Assembly: GCF_014332515.1 (NCBI RefSeq)
Contig: NZ_VFSD01000023.1
Coordinates: forward strand, 1-64,000
DNA from: Pontibacter beigongshangensis
Lineage (GTDB): Bacteria > Bacteroidota > Bacteroidia > Cytophagales > Hymenobacteraceae
Length of the DNA stretch: 64,000 nt
Reading direction: 5' to 3'
In this document: in pieces, positions 17,021 to 26,507 of the stretch
Position numbering within the stretch: the first letter of the stretch is position 1
Layout: each line of letters begins with the position of its first letter
The notes under the pieces: model-generated
What the model was told of the DNA's origin: nothing
What the model saw: only the letters and a program-made list of their open reading frames with translations
The model's database searches: none
Made by a program: the position numbers and the translations under genes

Positions 17021-17171
17021 TGAAACGCCTGCAAGAATCATTCTATTTTGAATTGCGTAACGGCCTTCGTCCCAACCTTCGTCTCTACAACAGGCGGCAT
17101 ATGTTGCTGGAGCGAAGGCCGTGATAGCTGGTATTTCATTTCTGACAAATAGTGAAGCGCAGTTTCCGAGC

Positions 17172-18434
17172 TTATTTTTCCGCGAGCAGCTTATCGATGG
17201 TCCTGTTAAAGTCCTCAACCCAATCCTCATAATACTGGCCGGTGCCGGGGCCGGAGAAGCCGGTATGGATTTTCCGGACTTTGCCTTTTTTGTCGATGAT
17301 GATGGTGGTCGGGAACGACATCACGTGGTTCAGGGCCGGAAGGGCCGCTGCTGCTGCCTTGCCATCGGCGGGGCCGGCTACCAGCAGCTCATACGCTATG
17401 TCTAAGCGATCTTTCATTTTGCGGAGGCGCGCCGCTGCTTTTTCAAACTCCGGGTTACGCTCAAAACCAAGACCTATAATTTCAAACCCTCTGTCCTTGT
17501 TCTTTTTGTAGAACGGTGCCAGGTAGTTGGTTTCGTCCAGGCAGTTGGGGCACCAGGTTCCGAGCAACTGCACCACTACCACCTTGTCTTTAAACTTGGG
17601 GTCAGAGAGCGATACCTCTTTCCCATCGATATTGGGGAAACTGAATGCCAGCTCGTCGTAGCCGGGCTTCAGGAACGTGAGGGAGTCGGCATGGGCGAGG
17701 GCGGCGTTTTCGTTTCGGGTGGCGGTCCAGGTTCTGTAGCCGGTAATGCCAGAGTAGAACTCCCCGTTTATCGTGCTGCTATCAGCAGGAGCGGCCTTGA
17801 ACAGGTAGACATGGTTGCCGTCGAAGGCCGAGAGCGCCAGGCTTTCTCCGGCCACTTCGCCTTCCAGGTAGCGGTAATCGCCGGTGGTGGTCATAAAAGT
17901 GCCGGTAAGGTAGTTTTCGTTCTGTTCAAAAAGGCCTACCGCCTGGGTGGTTTTTCCTTCTTTGTCGGAGAAAGTTACTTCCCACTTACCCGCATAGTTG
18001 TAGGTAGCCGGAGCAGGATTTTCCGAGAAGCGGTATGACTGACCGTGCGTGGCCGTAAACGGAATGCCATAATAGGAGGGGGCATCGTGCTTTACCAGCC
18101 GGCCGGCCATTTTTTCGCCCTCTACCTTCACAATCAGGTCCGCATCAAAAATGTGCAGCCCGATCCTGAGCGAATCGCCTTGCTGCTGCACATCGTCCAG
18201 CAGGATGCGTTCTTCTCCGTTTACCAGGTAAAGTACAGTTTTGCCATTTTGTTCGGAGGCCTCCATTATAAAGGGAATCTGTTGCCCCTGGGTGCTAAGC
18301 TGTGCCCGCCAGCTCCCTGCTGCCACTGCCTTATCATCTGATGTAGAAGAAGAACAGGATGTTATGAACTGGCTCAGGACGAATCCTAAAAACAAAATCA
18401 GGCTGAGTGGTGTATCTATAAAGGTGTATTTCAT
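17172..18434 (-). CDS. TlpA/ResA-like thioredoxin-domain lipoprotein
   Basis: This 420-residue protein has a lipoprotein signal (LILFLGFVLSQFITSCSSS, lipobox Cys near residue 27). An N-terminal beta-rich domain of about 230 residues follows, then a C-terminal TlpA/AhpC-TSA thioredoxin domain. Its active-site pair is in LGTWCPNC (about residue 293). It would act as an envelope thiol-disulfide reductase, possibly for cytochrome c maturation or other periplasmic disulfides; the N-terminal domain suggests a specific partner. The start at MKYTFIDTPL gives a proper signal peptide. Confidence 0.85.
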   Translation of the reverse strand: MKYTFIDTPLSLILFLGFVLSQFITSCSSSTSDDKAVAAGSWRAQLSTQGQQIPFIMEASEQNGKTVLYLVNGEERILLDDVQQQGDSLRIGLHIFDADLIVKVEGEKMAGRLVKHDAPSYYGIPFTATHGQSYRFSENPAPATYNYAGKWEVTFSDKEGKTTQAVGLFEQNENYLTGTFMTTTGDYRYLEGEVAGESLALSAFDGNHVYLFKAAPADSSTINGEFYSGITGYRTWTATRNENAALAHADSLTFLKPGYDELAFSFPNIDGKEVSLSDPKFKDKVVVVQLLGTWCPNCLDETNYLAPFYKKNKDRGFEIIGLGFERNPEFEKAAARLRKMKDRLDIAYELLVAGPADGKAAAAALPALNHVMSFPTTIIIDKKGKVRKIHTGFSGPGTGQYYEDWVEDFNRTIDKLLAEK

Positions 18435-18526
18435 GAGGCAAAAGTAATGCACGTATTCCTGAAAAGCTATAATGGTTCTAAATAGCAGTTAAAGTAAAAC
18501 CGTTGTTAATATTAGTAAGTACTAAT

Positions 18527-18559
18527 GTTGCTCAAAATCTGGAGGATTTTGTACCTTTG
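18527..18559 (+). promoter_or_regulatory. Promoter of aconitase gene
   Basis: The -7 element TACCTTTG (18552-18559) and a GTTG -33-like element (18527-18530) with a 21 bp spacer fit the Bacteroidetes sigma-ABfr consensus, about 50 bp before the start codon. Confidence 0.55.
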
Positions 18560-18606
18560 TGGAATTATTAGTAAAGCATTTAAAACAATAATATAATAGC
18601 AAAACT

Positions 18607-20886
18607 ATGGCATTTGATTTAGAAATGATCAAGGCAGTTTATGCCGGCATGGCCGAGCGGATCGCTGCTGCCCGTAACGCAGTAGGCCGGCCGCTTACCC
18701 TGACTGAAAAGATTCTGTACACGCACCTGTATGATGGCAATGCGTCGCAGAGTTTTGAGCGTGGCAAGTCTTACGTTGACTTTGCGCCAGACAGAGTGGC
18801 CATGCAGGATGCTACGGCACAAATGGCCTTGCTTCAGTTCATGCAGGCAGGAAAGCCGACAGTAGCAGTTCCGTCTACTGTACACTGCGACCACTTGATC
18901 CAGGCAAGAGTAGGAGCTGATCAGGACTTACAGGATGCCTACGATGAAAACAAAGAAGTGTACGATTTCCTGGCCTCCGTGTCTAACAAGTACGGCATCG
19001 GTTTCTGGAAGCCGGGCGCAGGCATCATTCACCAGGTAGTGCTGGAGAACTATGCTTTCCCGGGCGGCTTGATGATCGGTACCGACTCCCACACACCAAA
19101 TGCAGGCGGCCTGGGTATGGTAGCGATCGGTGTTGGTGGTGCTGATGCCGTAGACGTAATGGCCGGCATGGCCTGGGAGCTGAAGTTCCCGAAAGTGATC
19201 GGTGTGAAACTCACCGGTAAACTGAGCGGCTGGGCTTCTCCGAAAGATGTTATCCTGAAAGTGGCCGGTATCCTGACTGTAAAAGGCGGTACGGGTGCCA
19301 TTGTGGAGTATTTCGGCGAAGGTGCCGAGTCTATGTCTTGTACGGGTAAAGGTACTATCTGTAACATGGGTGCAGAGATCGGGGCTACTACCTCTGTTTT
19401 CGCTTACGACAACAGCATGCGTGCTTACCTGAACGGTACCAAGCGCGAAGAAGTAGTAGAGCTGGCTGATCAGGTAGCAGAACACCTGCGTGCCGATGAC
19501 GAGGTATACGCTGACCCGGCTTCTTTCTACGACCAACTGATCGAGATCGACCTGTCTACGCTGGAGCCGCACGTAAACGGTCCGTTTACGCCGGATGCCG
19601 CCTGGCCAATTTCTCAGTTTGCTGCCGTAGTAAGAGAGCACAACTGGCCAACCAAACTGGAAGTAGGCCTGATCGGTTCCTGCACCAACTCTTCTTACGA
19701 AGACATGACCCGTTCTGCCTCTATCGCAGCACAGGCTATCGATAAAAAATTGGTTGCCAAGGCTGAGTTCACGATCACGCCTGGTTCTGAGCTGGTACGT
19801 TACACCACTGCCCGCGACGGTTTGTTAGATACGTTCGCGCAAATGGGTGGTGTGGTACTGGCTAACGCCTGCGGTCCGTGCATCGGGCAGTGGGCACGTC
19901 ATACCGACGACCCTACCCGCAAGAACTCTATCATCACCTCGTTTAACCGTAACTTTGCAAAGCGTAACGATGGCAACCCGAACACGCACGCGTTTGTGGC
20001 CTCCCCAGAAATCGTAACTGCTTTCGCTATTGCCGGCGACCTTACGTTTAACCCGCTTACCGATACGCTTGTAAACGAAGACGGTGTAGCCGTGAAGCTG
20101 GATGAGCCACAAGGCATTGATATGCCAGTAAATGGCTTTGCTGTAGAGGATGCCGGTTATGTAGCGCCTGCCGAAGACGGAAGCACCGTGCAGGTGGCAG
20201 TAGATCCAAAGTCCGATCGTCTGCAGTTGCTCGAAGGCTTTAAGCCATGGGAAGGCACAGACCTGAAAGGGTTGAAGCTTCTTATCAAAGCGCAAGGCAA
20301 GTGTACCACCGACCATATTTCTATGGCAGGCCCGTGGCTGAAATACCGTGGCCACCTCGACAACATCTCCAACAACATGCTGATTGGTGCCATCAACGCG
20401 TTCAACGGCGAGGCGAACCAGGTATTCAGCGACATGACCCGCGGTTATGACTCTGTGCCTGCCACTGCCCGTAACTACAAAGCGGCTGGTATTGGTACTG
20501 TAGTAGTAGGAGACGAGAATTACGGAGAAGGATCTTCACGTGAGCACGCGGCCATGGAGCCTCGCCACTTAGGTGTTAGAGCCGTTCTGGTAAAATCCTT
20601 TGCCCGTATCCACGAAACCAACCTGAAAAAGCAAGGTATGCTGGCGCTGACGTTCGTAAACAAAAACGATTACGATCTGATCGAAGAGAACGACACGATC
20701 GACATCCTGGGTCTGGAGAACTTTACACCAGGTCAGCCACTGAAAGTAGTGCTGCACCACGCCGACGGTTCTATCGACTCTTTCGAAGTAAACCATACGT
20801 ATAACGAAGGTCAGATTGCCTGGTTTAAAGCCGGTTCTGCCCTTAACCTGATTCGTCTGCAAAATAAGCAGGATGCGCAGGCTTAA
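18607..20886 (+). CDS. acn: Aconitate hydratase
   Basis: This 759-residue enzyme of the mitochondrial-type aconitase family interconverts citrate and isocitrate in the TCA cycle. The [4Fe-4S] ligands are C359 ([11 protein letters not shown]) and C422 and C425 (ACGPCIGQW). Other family segments are [12 protein letters not shown] and the swivel-domain [15 protein letters not shown]. Length matches the family. It is a single gene with its own promoter and a strong terminator. Confidence 0.96.
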   Translation: MAFDLEMIKAVYAGMAERIAAARNAVGRPLTLTEKILYTHLYDGNASQSFERGKSYVDFAPDRVAMQDATAQMALLQFMQAGKPTVAVPSTVHCDHLIQARVGADQDLQDAYDENKEVYDFLASVSNKYGIGFWKPGAGIIHQVVLENYAFPGGLMIGTDSHTPNAGGLGMVAIGVGGADAVDVMAGMAWELKFPKVIGVKLTGKLSGWASPKDVILKVAGILTVKGGTGAIVEYFGEGAESMSCTGKGTICNMGAEIGATTSVFAYDNSMRAYLNGTKREEVVELADQVAEHLRADDEVYADPASFYDQLIEIDLSTLEPHVNGPFTPDAAWPISQFAAVVREHNWPTKLEVGLIGSCTNSSYEDMTRSASIAAQAIDKKLVAKAEFTITPGSELVRYTTARDGLLDTFAQMGGVVLANACGPCIGQWARHTDDPTRKNSIITSFNRNFAKRNDGNPNTHAFVASPEIVTAFAIAGDLTFNPLTDTLVNEDGVAVKLDEPQGIDMPVNGFAVEDAGYVAPAEDGSTVQVAVDPKSDRLQLLEGFKPWEGTDLKGLKLLIKAQGKCTTDHISMAGPWLKYRGHLDNISNNMLIGAINAFNGEANQVFSDMTRGYDSVPATARNYKAAGIGTVVVGDENYGEGSSREHAAMEPRHLGVRAVLVKSFARIHETNLKKQGMLALTFVNKNDYDLIEENDTIDILGLENFTPGQPLKVVLHHADGSIDSFEVNHTYNEGQIAWFKAGSALNLIRLQNKQDAQA

Positions 20887-20906
20887 TGGCCTAACTAATA
20901 AGTATG

Positions 20907-20946
20907 AAAGAAGGCCTTGCTGCAAAGCAAGGCCTTCTTTGTTTTT
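20907..20946 (+). terminator. Terminator of aconitase gene
   Basis: A perfect 14 bp stem (AAAGAAGGCCTTGC and its complement) around TGCAAA, followed by GTTTTT, sits between two convergent genes, so it may serve both. Confidence 0.88.
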
Positions 20947-20955
20947 AGACGGCGG

Positions 20956-21375
20956 CTAAAGAACTGAAATAGGCACCCGGGCTTCGTCGATTGCCACAAA
21001 AGTGAATTTTCCGGACACAGCCAGGTGTCGCTCCTCCCGGTACATTTCCTCAACATAAATATCCGCCCTCACATCAATACTGGTTGTGCCTATTTTGATA
21101 ATAGTGCCTGATACCTCGATAATGGTGCCAGCCGGAATCGGTATTTTAAAGTCTATCTGGCTGGTAGAAACAGTGACCAGGCGTTTGCGACAGAAGCGGG
21201 TCGCTGCAATAAAGGCTACCTCGTCCATCAGCTGCATGGCTACCCCTCCAAACAGGGTGTCGTAGTGGTTGGTGTCGTTCGGGAAAACAGCCTTGAATAC
21301 GCTGGTCTGGGAAAAGGAGATTTTTCGCTGGATTTCTAATGGTAAGTGGTTGAAGTTTTTATCGAGCTCTTGCAT
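20956..21375 (-). CDS. Acyl-CoA thioesterase (hotdog fold)
   Basis: This hotdog-fold acyl-CoA thioesterase of the YciA/BFIT type has about 139 residues. NHYDTLFGGVAMQLMDEVAFIAATRF is the conserved segment with the active-site D/E helix, and DFKIPIPAGTIIEVSG follows. I choose the ATG giving MQELDKNFNH; the in-frame ATG seven codons upstream would overlap a TAGCTTTG promoter-like box at 21394-21401 (minus strand). The neighbouring gene on the other strand is an aldehyde dehydrogenase of the phenylacetate family. Acyl-chain specificity is unknown. Confidence 0.85.
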   Translation of the reverse strand: MQELDKNFNHLPLEIQRKISFSQTSVFKAVFPNDTNHYDTLFGGVAMQLMDEVAFIAATRFCRKRLVTVSTSQIDFKIPIPAGTIIEVSGTIIKIGTTSIDVRADIYVEEMYREERHLAVSGKFTFVAIDEARVPISVL

Positions 21376-21408
21376 AAAAATAGGTTTAAAATACAAAGCT
21401 AAGGTTTA

Positions 21409-21918
21409 ATCTTTAATGATTGTTTGCCTAAAAGAACACCTCGCAACAGGGTACGTAGGCCAAGGCACTGGCTGAGAGCTTAACCTGGCTTGCTGCCTTT
21501 TTAGAAATGTCTGCGGAGCTTATAGAAGGAATGCGTAAATGAATCTCCAACAATGGAATACGAGAAGCAGGAATTATTTTTTATTTACTAACGCGCATTA
21601 GTTTAATTCGTATATTTCCTTGACGTCACCAATATTTCCTCATCCGTTAAATTGAATGCTATGGTTCTGGACTTAGTAGATAAACATCAGGAAACAATAC
21701 AGGCAGCCATAAAGGCGCTGCATACACGAACATTTTTTGCACACTATCCCGAAAATCCTTCACCAGAGATCTATGGTGAAAATACCGACAAGGAGGCTCG
21801 TGAAAAATTTAAGGCCAGCCTGAACAAACGCTTCGAGGAGCTGCAGCAAGGGGAGCCGGAAGGATGGGTGGGGCAGGAGGAGTCACCATATGAACAGCAA
21901 CCGCTGGGCATCACCTAT
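21409..21918 (+). repeat. 510 bp perfect direct duplication, unit 1
   Basis: Positions 21409-21918 are repeated immediately at 21919-22428. The two units look identical over their whole length when read side by side. The unit contains about 250 bp of upstream DNA plus the first 86 codons of paaN. No target-site duplication or terminal inverted repeat is visible, so it is a simple tandem duplication rather than a mobile element. Confidence 0.95.
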
Positions 21919-21993
21919 ATCTTTAATGATTGTTTGCCTAAAAGAACACCTCGCAACAGGGTACGTAGGCCAAGGCACTGGCTGAGAGCTTAA
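21661..21993 (+). pseudogene. Truncated 5' copy of paaN
   Basis: The first 86 codons are identical to intact paaN at 22171. The frame then crosses the duplication junction at 21918/21919 and reads 24 non-homologous residues of upstream DNA before a stop. It lacks the whole catalytic domain and is presumably non-functional, although it keeps the same upstream region as the intact gene. Confidence 0.9.
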
Positions 21994-22428
21994 CCTGGCT
22001 TGCTGCCTTTTTAGAAATGTCTGCGGAGCTTATAGAAGGAATGCGTAAATGAATCTCCAACAATGGAATACGAGAAGCAGGAATTATTTTTTATTTACTA
22101 ACGCGCATTAGTTTAATTCGTATATTTCCTTGACGTCACCAATATTTCCTCATCCGTTAAATTGAATGCTATGGTTCTGGACTTAGTAGATAAACATCAG
22201 GAAACAATACAGGCAGCCATAAAGGCGCTGCATACACGAACATTTTTTGCACACTATCCCGAAAATCCTTCACCAGAGATCTATGGTGAAAATACCGACA
22301 AGGAGGCTCGTGAAAAATTTAAGGCCAGCCTGAACAAACGCTTCGAGGAGCTGCAGCAAGGGGAGCCGGAAGGATGGGTGGGGCAGGAGGAGTCACCATA
22401 TGAACAGCAACCGCTGGGCATCACCTAT
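21919..22428 (+). repeat. 510 bp perfect direct duplication, unit 2
   Basis: This unit directly abuts unit 1 and leads into the intact paaN. The paaN upstream region is therefore present twice in series. Confidence 0.95.
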
Positions 22429-23832
22429 CCGTATTTTGCGCCGGACACCCTGGTGGAGCGGGCCGATAAAGCGTTTCATGCATGGCGCAAGGTAAAGCCC
22501 GACCTGAGGGCCGCCATGTTAGTGGAGTCGCTGGAGAGGCTGCGGGAGAGGTTCTTTGAAATTGCCTACGCCACCATGCACACCACCGGGCAGGCATTCC
22601 TGATGTCGTTTCAGGCCTCAGGGCCGCACGCCGCCGACAGGGCACTGGAGGCCGTGGCAACAGGCTACGAGGAACTGACGCGTTTCCCGGAATCTGCGGA
22701 GTGGGAAAAGCCAATGGGCAAGTATAATATCCGGCTTCAGAAATCCTGGGTGGCGGTGCCCAAAGGCATCTCGCTGGTGATCGGCTGCTCCACATTTCCT
22801 ACCTGGAACTCTGTGCCTGGCTTGTATGCCAGCCTGGTTACGGGCAACCCGGTTATTGTAAAGCCACACCCCAAAGCTGTGCTGCCTATGGCGATGGTTG
22901 TAGCCGAGATTCAGAAAGTGCTGGTGGAGAACGGCCACAGCCCCGACATCTGCCAACTGGCTGTAGATGCCGAAGATCACCTGATCACCAAAGAACTGGC
23001 GGAACACCGCAAGGTGAAGCTCATAGACTACACCGGCAGTTCCCGGTTCGGAGAATACCTGGAGCAGCTGCCCGGCAAAATAACTTTTACCGAAAAGGCG
23101 GGTGTTAACTCTGTGATCCTGGACTCGGTAGAAGACATCGATAAAGTGGTGCAGAATCTAGCCTTCTCTGTGAGCCTCTACTCCGGCCAGATGTGCACTG
23201 CGCCTCAGAACTTTTTTGTGCCCGCAGCAGGCGTAAAAGCGGGGGAGCAGACCATTCCTTATGAAGAAGTAACCAGAAAACTGGCCGAAGCCATCACCAG
23301 CCTCGTGAATAACCCCAAAGCGGCGCCGCATGTGCTGGGTGCCATCCAGAATAAGGCCACGGTGGAGCGGGTTAAGGAGGCGCAGGGGCATGTACTGCTC
23401 AGCACCTGCGACTTCAGCAACCCGATGTTTGCCAATGCCCGCACCTGCTCCCCGGTTATATACGAAGCAGATGTAGCTGACAAAGAGAGCTACAGCCGCG
23501 AACTGTTCGGGCCGATTATGCTCATCATCAGAACAAAAGACACGGCCCAGTCTATAGAGTTGGCGCAGGAACTGGCGCTGGAGCATGGGGCTATTTCCTG
23601 TGGTGCCTACACCACCAGCCCTGAGGTAAAGGATCAGATTAAAGAAGCCATGAGCCTGGCCGGAACACCTGTAAGTTTTAACCTCACAGGCGGAATTTAC
23701 CTGAACCAGCATGCGGGCTTCTCCGATTTTCATGTAACCGGAGCTAACCCGGCCGGCAACGCATCTTTCACAAATCCGGAGTTCGTGATAAAGCGCTTTA
23801 CCTGGGTGGGCTTCCGAGAGCCGGCAATCTAA
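22171..23832 (+). CDS. paaN: Phenylacetate degradation protein PaaN (aldehyde dehydrogenase superfamily)
   Basis: This 553-residue member of the aldehyde dehydrogenase superfamily is closest to PaaN/PaaZ, which oxidise the ring-cleavage aldehyde in phenylacetate breakdown. C342 in YSGQMCTAPQNFF is the expected nucleophile. ITFTEKAGVNS supplies the glutamate region, and GCSTFPTWNSVPGLYASLVTGNPVIVKPHP is the cofactor-binding stretch. I start it at ATG 22171; a TTG three codons earlier is possible. No other paa gene is nearby, so the actual substrate is uncertain. Its 5' end lies in unit 2 of a perfect duplication. Confidence 0.85.
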   Translation: MVLDLVDKHQETIQAAIKALHTRTFFAHYPENPSPEIYGENTDKEAREKFKASLNKRFEELQQGEPEGWVGQEESPYEQQPLGITYPYFAPDTLVERADKAFHAWRKVKPDLRAAMLVESLERLRERFFEIAYATMHTTGQAFLMSFQASGPHAADRALEAVATGYEELTRFPESAEWEKPMGKYNIRLQKSWVAVPKGISLVIGCSTFPTWNSVPGLYASLVTGNPVIVKPHPKAVLPMAMVVAEIQKVLVENGHSPDICQLAVDAEDHLITKELAEHRKVKLIDYTGSSRFGEYLEQLPGKITFTEKAGVNSVILDSVEDIDKVVQNLAFSVSLYSGQMCTAPQNFFVPAAGVKAGEQTIPYEEVTRKLAEAITSLVNNPKAAPHVLGAIQNKATVERVKEAQGHVLLSTCDFSNPMFANARTCSPVIYEADVADKESYSRELFGPIMLIIRTKDTAQSIELAQELALEHGAISCGAYTTSPEVKDQIKEAMSLAGTPVSFNLTGGIYLNQHAGFSDFHVTGANPAGNASFTNPEFVIKRFTWVGFREPAI

Positions 23833-23849
23833 CTGATAACTATTTAATA

Positions 23850-23881
23850 CAAAGCCCCGGTAATTTTGCCGGGGCTTTGTA
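23850..23881 (+). terminator. Terminator of paaN
   Basis: The 11 bp stem CAAAGCCCCGG with its complement, loop TAATTTTG, lies 18 bp after the stop. It is shared with the convergent small gene that ends at 23889. Confidence 0.75.
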
Positions 23882-23888
23882 TTGGTGG

Positions 23889-24188
23889 TTACTTCATAAA
23901 CCCTTCGATATCGTTATTCAGGTTGTCAATTCCTTTGCGGAGGTCCTGCCACTTCTCCTGATAATCATCACTAGTGTCGTCGAGCTTTTGGGCTATCAGG
24001 CTTCGCTTGGCCTCCAGGGCGGCAATGTGCTCATGGTAGGTGTGGTTCGAGTCGGCTGTGGTAGCATGGGCCCGCCCTTTTAGGACCTTGATTTTTCCAT
24101 CGAGCTCGTCTAAGCTTTTTTGAATGTCTTCCCTGCTCAGGTTAGCCGGTGCACGCATGTTCTCAGGTTTCATGTTGTATGTATCCAT
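23889..24188 (-). CDS. Small coiled-coil protein
   Basis: This 99-residue, highly charged, apparently all-helical protein has heptad-like spacing (SLDELDGKIKVLKGRA, HIAALEAKRSLIAQKLDD, KWQDLRKGIDNLNNDIEGF). There is no signal peptide, cysteine or metal motif. It resembles small coiled-coil stress-related proteins of Bacteroidetes and cyanobacteria in general shape only. Function unknown; the gene stands alone between paaN and the response regulator. Confidence 0.6.
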   Translation of the reverse strand: MDTYNMKPENMRAPANLSREDIQKSLDELDGKIKVLKGRAHATTADSNHTYHEHIAALEAKRSLIAQKLDDTSDDYQEKWQDLRKGIDNLNNDIEGFMK

Positions 24189-24647
24189 TGGTTCTTATTT
24201 AACTGTACCAGAAAATTAAGCCTGCCGCGAGACTTGTTTTTCCTAAATACTTAAAATTTCCGGAAAAGGATATATAAAATGAACTGCCAACCAGGCAGCG
24301 CAAGGAAAACGGAGGGCTTCCTAAATGGCGTATAAACTCGGGAAAGCAGCCGGGACTCTGACAAGGATTGCTAAATTTTAGCGGGTAGAGCAACTAAATG
24401 CTGCGAAAGGTAGTAATATCATCATTCTTAGGGATTAGCACTTCAGAATATTATTCCAAGCTAAATCAGAATAATGTTTTAAGTTGATAAACCCATTATT
24501 AAATACGAACTTTGTCAAACAAAACGCCACTTTCGTACTATACCGGGTATACCTGTCAGCCACCTCTGCCTTAAGCCGCAGGTCAGGCTATTTTAGAGAA
24601 ATTGAAGTTTTATTCGCAATAATAATATAGGAACACACTTTTTTTGG
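24189..24647. other. Intergenic region upstream of the response regulator
   Basis: This 459 bp AT-rich region has no convincing gene and no copy of the dispersed repeat. It should hold promoters for two divergent genes, but I found no full -33/-7 pair. Confidence 0.45.
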
Positions 24648-25088
24648 ATGACTGCATCTCAACCTCCCCTCGATCTGGTTCTGTTAGTGGACGACGACGA
24701 TACTACCAATTACCTGAACAAACGTCTCCTGAGCGAAATGCAGGTGGCGAAGGAGATAATGGTTTTAAAAAACGGAAAAGAAGCTATTGAGTACCTCAGC
24801 GAAGCTTGCAACAACAGCGTGGTGGAGGATAAAAAATGCCCGGACCTTATTTTTCTGGATATTAAAATGCCGGTAATGGATGGGTTCACCTTTCTGGAAG
24901 AGTACCAGCGCAGGGGCCTCGATGCCAGCGACCATGTTATCATCATGATGCTGACCTCCTCTGCCAGCTTCTATGATCTGGAGCGGATAAAGAATTTCAA
25001 ACGCGTTAAAAAGCATTATTCCAAGGCCCTTACCAGGCACGACCTCAAAGAAATCTTAGATGAGTTCTTCAGACATAGAAATAACTGA
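24648..25088 (+). CDS. Single-domain CheY-like response regulator
   Basis: This 146-residue receiver domain has no output domain. The acidic pocket is VDDDD (15-18), the phosphoacceptor is D71 in FLDIKMPVMDG, the switch T/S is in MMLTSSA, and the conserved lysine is in KKHYSKALT. It faces the stressosome/histidine kinase operon end to end, so the kinase at 25138 is its likely partner. Output would be by protein-protein interaction or phosphorelay. Confidence 0.88.
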   Translation: MTASQPPLDLVLLVDDDDTTNYLNKRLLSEMQVAKEIMVLKNGKEAIEYLSEACNNSVVEDKKCPDLIFLDIKMPVMDGFTFLEEYQRRGLDASDHVIIMMLTSSASFYDLERIKNFKRVKKHYSKALTRHDLKEILDEFFRHRNN

Positions 25089-25137
25089 TGTTTCCTGGTC
25101 TATGCCGTCTGTCTACCTTGCATAAGGAGGTCTGAGA

Positions 25138-26502
25138 TCAGCCAGGGTCGCTGCCCTCTGTGGGCAGAACCGTAACCAGTTCGCTGGCAGGCCATGTGAA
25201 AATAAAGCGTGCCCCCCTTCCATCCGATTCGACCCAGACATCGCCTCCTTTGCCTCGTACCATCTTTCTGACAATGGCCAGCCCTATGCCGGTGCTCACA
25301 TGCGTTGAATTCGCCGTCTCATACATTTCAAATATACTGCTTTGCGATGCAGCAGGTACACCAGGGCCATTATCTGCCACCACAAATTCCATCCAGTCGC
25401 CTTTCAGCAAAAAATCAATCTTTATCTGCGGCTGTTCAGCCAGGTCATGATACTTAATAGCATTGCCAAGCAGGTTGCTGAAGATCTGGTGCAAAAATAT
25501 TTTTTCGGTAAGCAGTACAGGGAGCCTGGGCGGTATGGTCAGCTGTAAGGAGTTTTTAATGCCCAGCAGGCTCACCACGTCTGCTATCAGCACCCTCACA
25601 TCGGTCTCAACCTTCTGCATGTTCTGGCGGCCGGCAAGCGAGTAGGATAGAATACTGGTAATAAAGTTATCCATCTTGGAGGTTTGCAGATACAGCATCT
25701 TAAACATCTCCTTGGCTTCGTCTAGCTTATTGGCGTGCAGGCAGTCTTCCAAGGCGCTCGACAATCCTCTTATGTTCTGAAGGGGTGCCCGCAAGTCGTG
25801 CGAAACGGTGTGGGCAAAAGCATCCAGCTCATTGTTGATCTTGTGCAGGAGTTTGTTCTGGCTTTCGCGCTCATGGAGTAGCTCCTGGATACTGGTGTTG
25901 TACTGTTGCAGTTGCTGGTTCAGTTGCCTGATCTCCCGGAGCTGTTTCTGCGCCACCTCATCGCGTTCACGCAGGTTGTCGAGCAGATCCAGCAGCTGCA
26001 TGTTCTGTTGTTTTATTTCGGCGTAGGGCGACACTTTTTCCTGGTCGAGCTCCTTAATCCAGCCTGCCAGAGTGGCCCTCGACACATGCATGGCATTATA
26101 GGGCAGGCGCTGCCGCAGCGTCACCTTCGTGCCTTTCTCAGATCCGGTCTCAATATCAAAAAAGTCGACCAGTTTACGCGAGTTGCTGAGTCCTGTTCCT
26201 TTGGCGCCCACCTGTAGATCTGCCTGTTTCTGCAGCGCATCCAGGTTCCCGATGCCACGGCCATGATCCGAGACAACAGCTTCCAGCCATTTTACGCCAG
26301 CGTCTTCCACAAGGCCAAACTGTATTTGCCCGCTCCCTGCATGCTCTACCACATTGCGGCATATCTCCGATACAGCTGTGGAGAACTTGGTACGGCTACT
26401 CATAGAGATGCCAAGGCGCTCAGATAATTGCTTGGCCCTGTTATAGGCAAGCACTACATCCAACTCGTTCGATATATTTATTTTGATAATACTGCTGGTC
26501 AT
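25138..26502 (-). CDS. Histidine kinase with N-terminal RsbT/RsbW-like ATPase domain
   Basis: This 454-residue soluble protein has three parts. Residues 1-135 are an RsbT/RsbW-type GHKL domain (N-box SEICRNVVEHA, VSDHGRGIG, GTGLSNSRKLVD). Residues 155-225 are a coiled coil. A classical kinase core follows, with H235 in AHTVSHDLRAPLQ and an HATPase domain (NLLGNAIKYHD, VADNGPGVP, STGIGLAIVRKM). There is no membrane segment or sensor domain, so the stressosome is the probable input. It is the last gene of the rsb operon, 5 bp after the preceding gene. Confidence 0.88.
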   Translation of the reverse strand: MTSSIIKINISNELDVVLAYNRAKQLSERLGISMSSRTKFSTAVSEICRNVVEHAGSGQIQFGLVEDAGVKWLEAVVSDHGRGIGNLDALQKQADLQVGAKGTGLSNSRKLVDFFDIETGSEKGTKVTLRQRLPYNAMHVSRATLAGWIKELDQEKVSPYAEIKQQNMQLLDLLDNLRERDEVAQKQLREIRQLNQQLQQYNTSIQELLHERESQNKLLHKINNELDAFAHTVSHDLRAPLQNIRGLSSALEDCLHANKLDEAKEMFKMLYLQTSKMDNFITSILSYSLAGRQNMQKVETDVRVLIADVVSLLGIKNSLQLTIPPRLPVLLTEKIFLHQIFSNLLGNAIKYHDLAEQPQIKIDFLLKGDWMEFVVADNGPGVPAASQSSIFEMYETANSTHVSTGIGLAIVRKMVRGKGGDVWVESDGRGARFIFTWPASELVTVLPTEGSDPG

Positions 26503-26507
26503 CCTGA

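Larger units (their letters stand above)
16862..17171. other. Intergenic region with an inverted pair of dispersed repeats
   Basis: This 310 bp region holds repeat copies D and E in opposite orientation. It also holds a 10 bp inverted repeat (ACGGCCTTCG at 17060-17069 and its complement at 17113-17122). No gene is seen. Confidence 0.7.
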
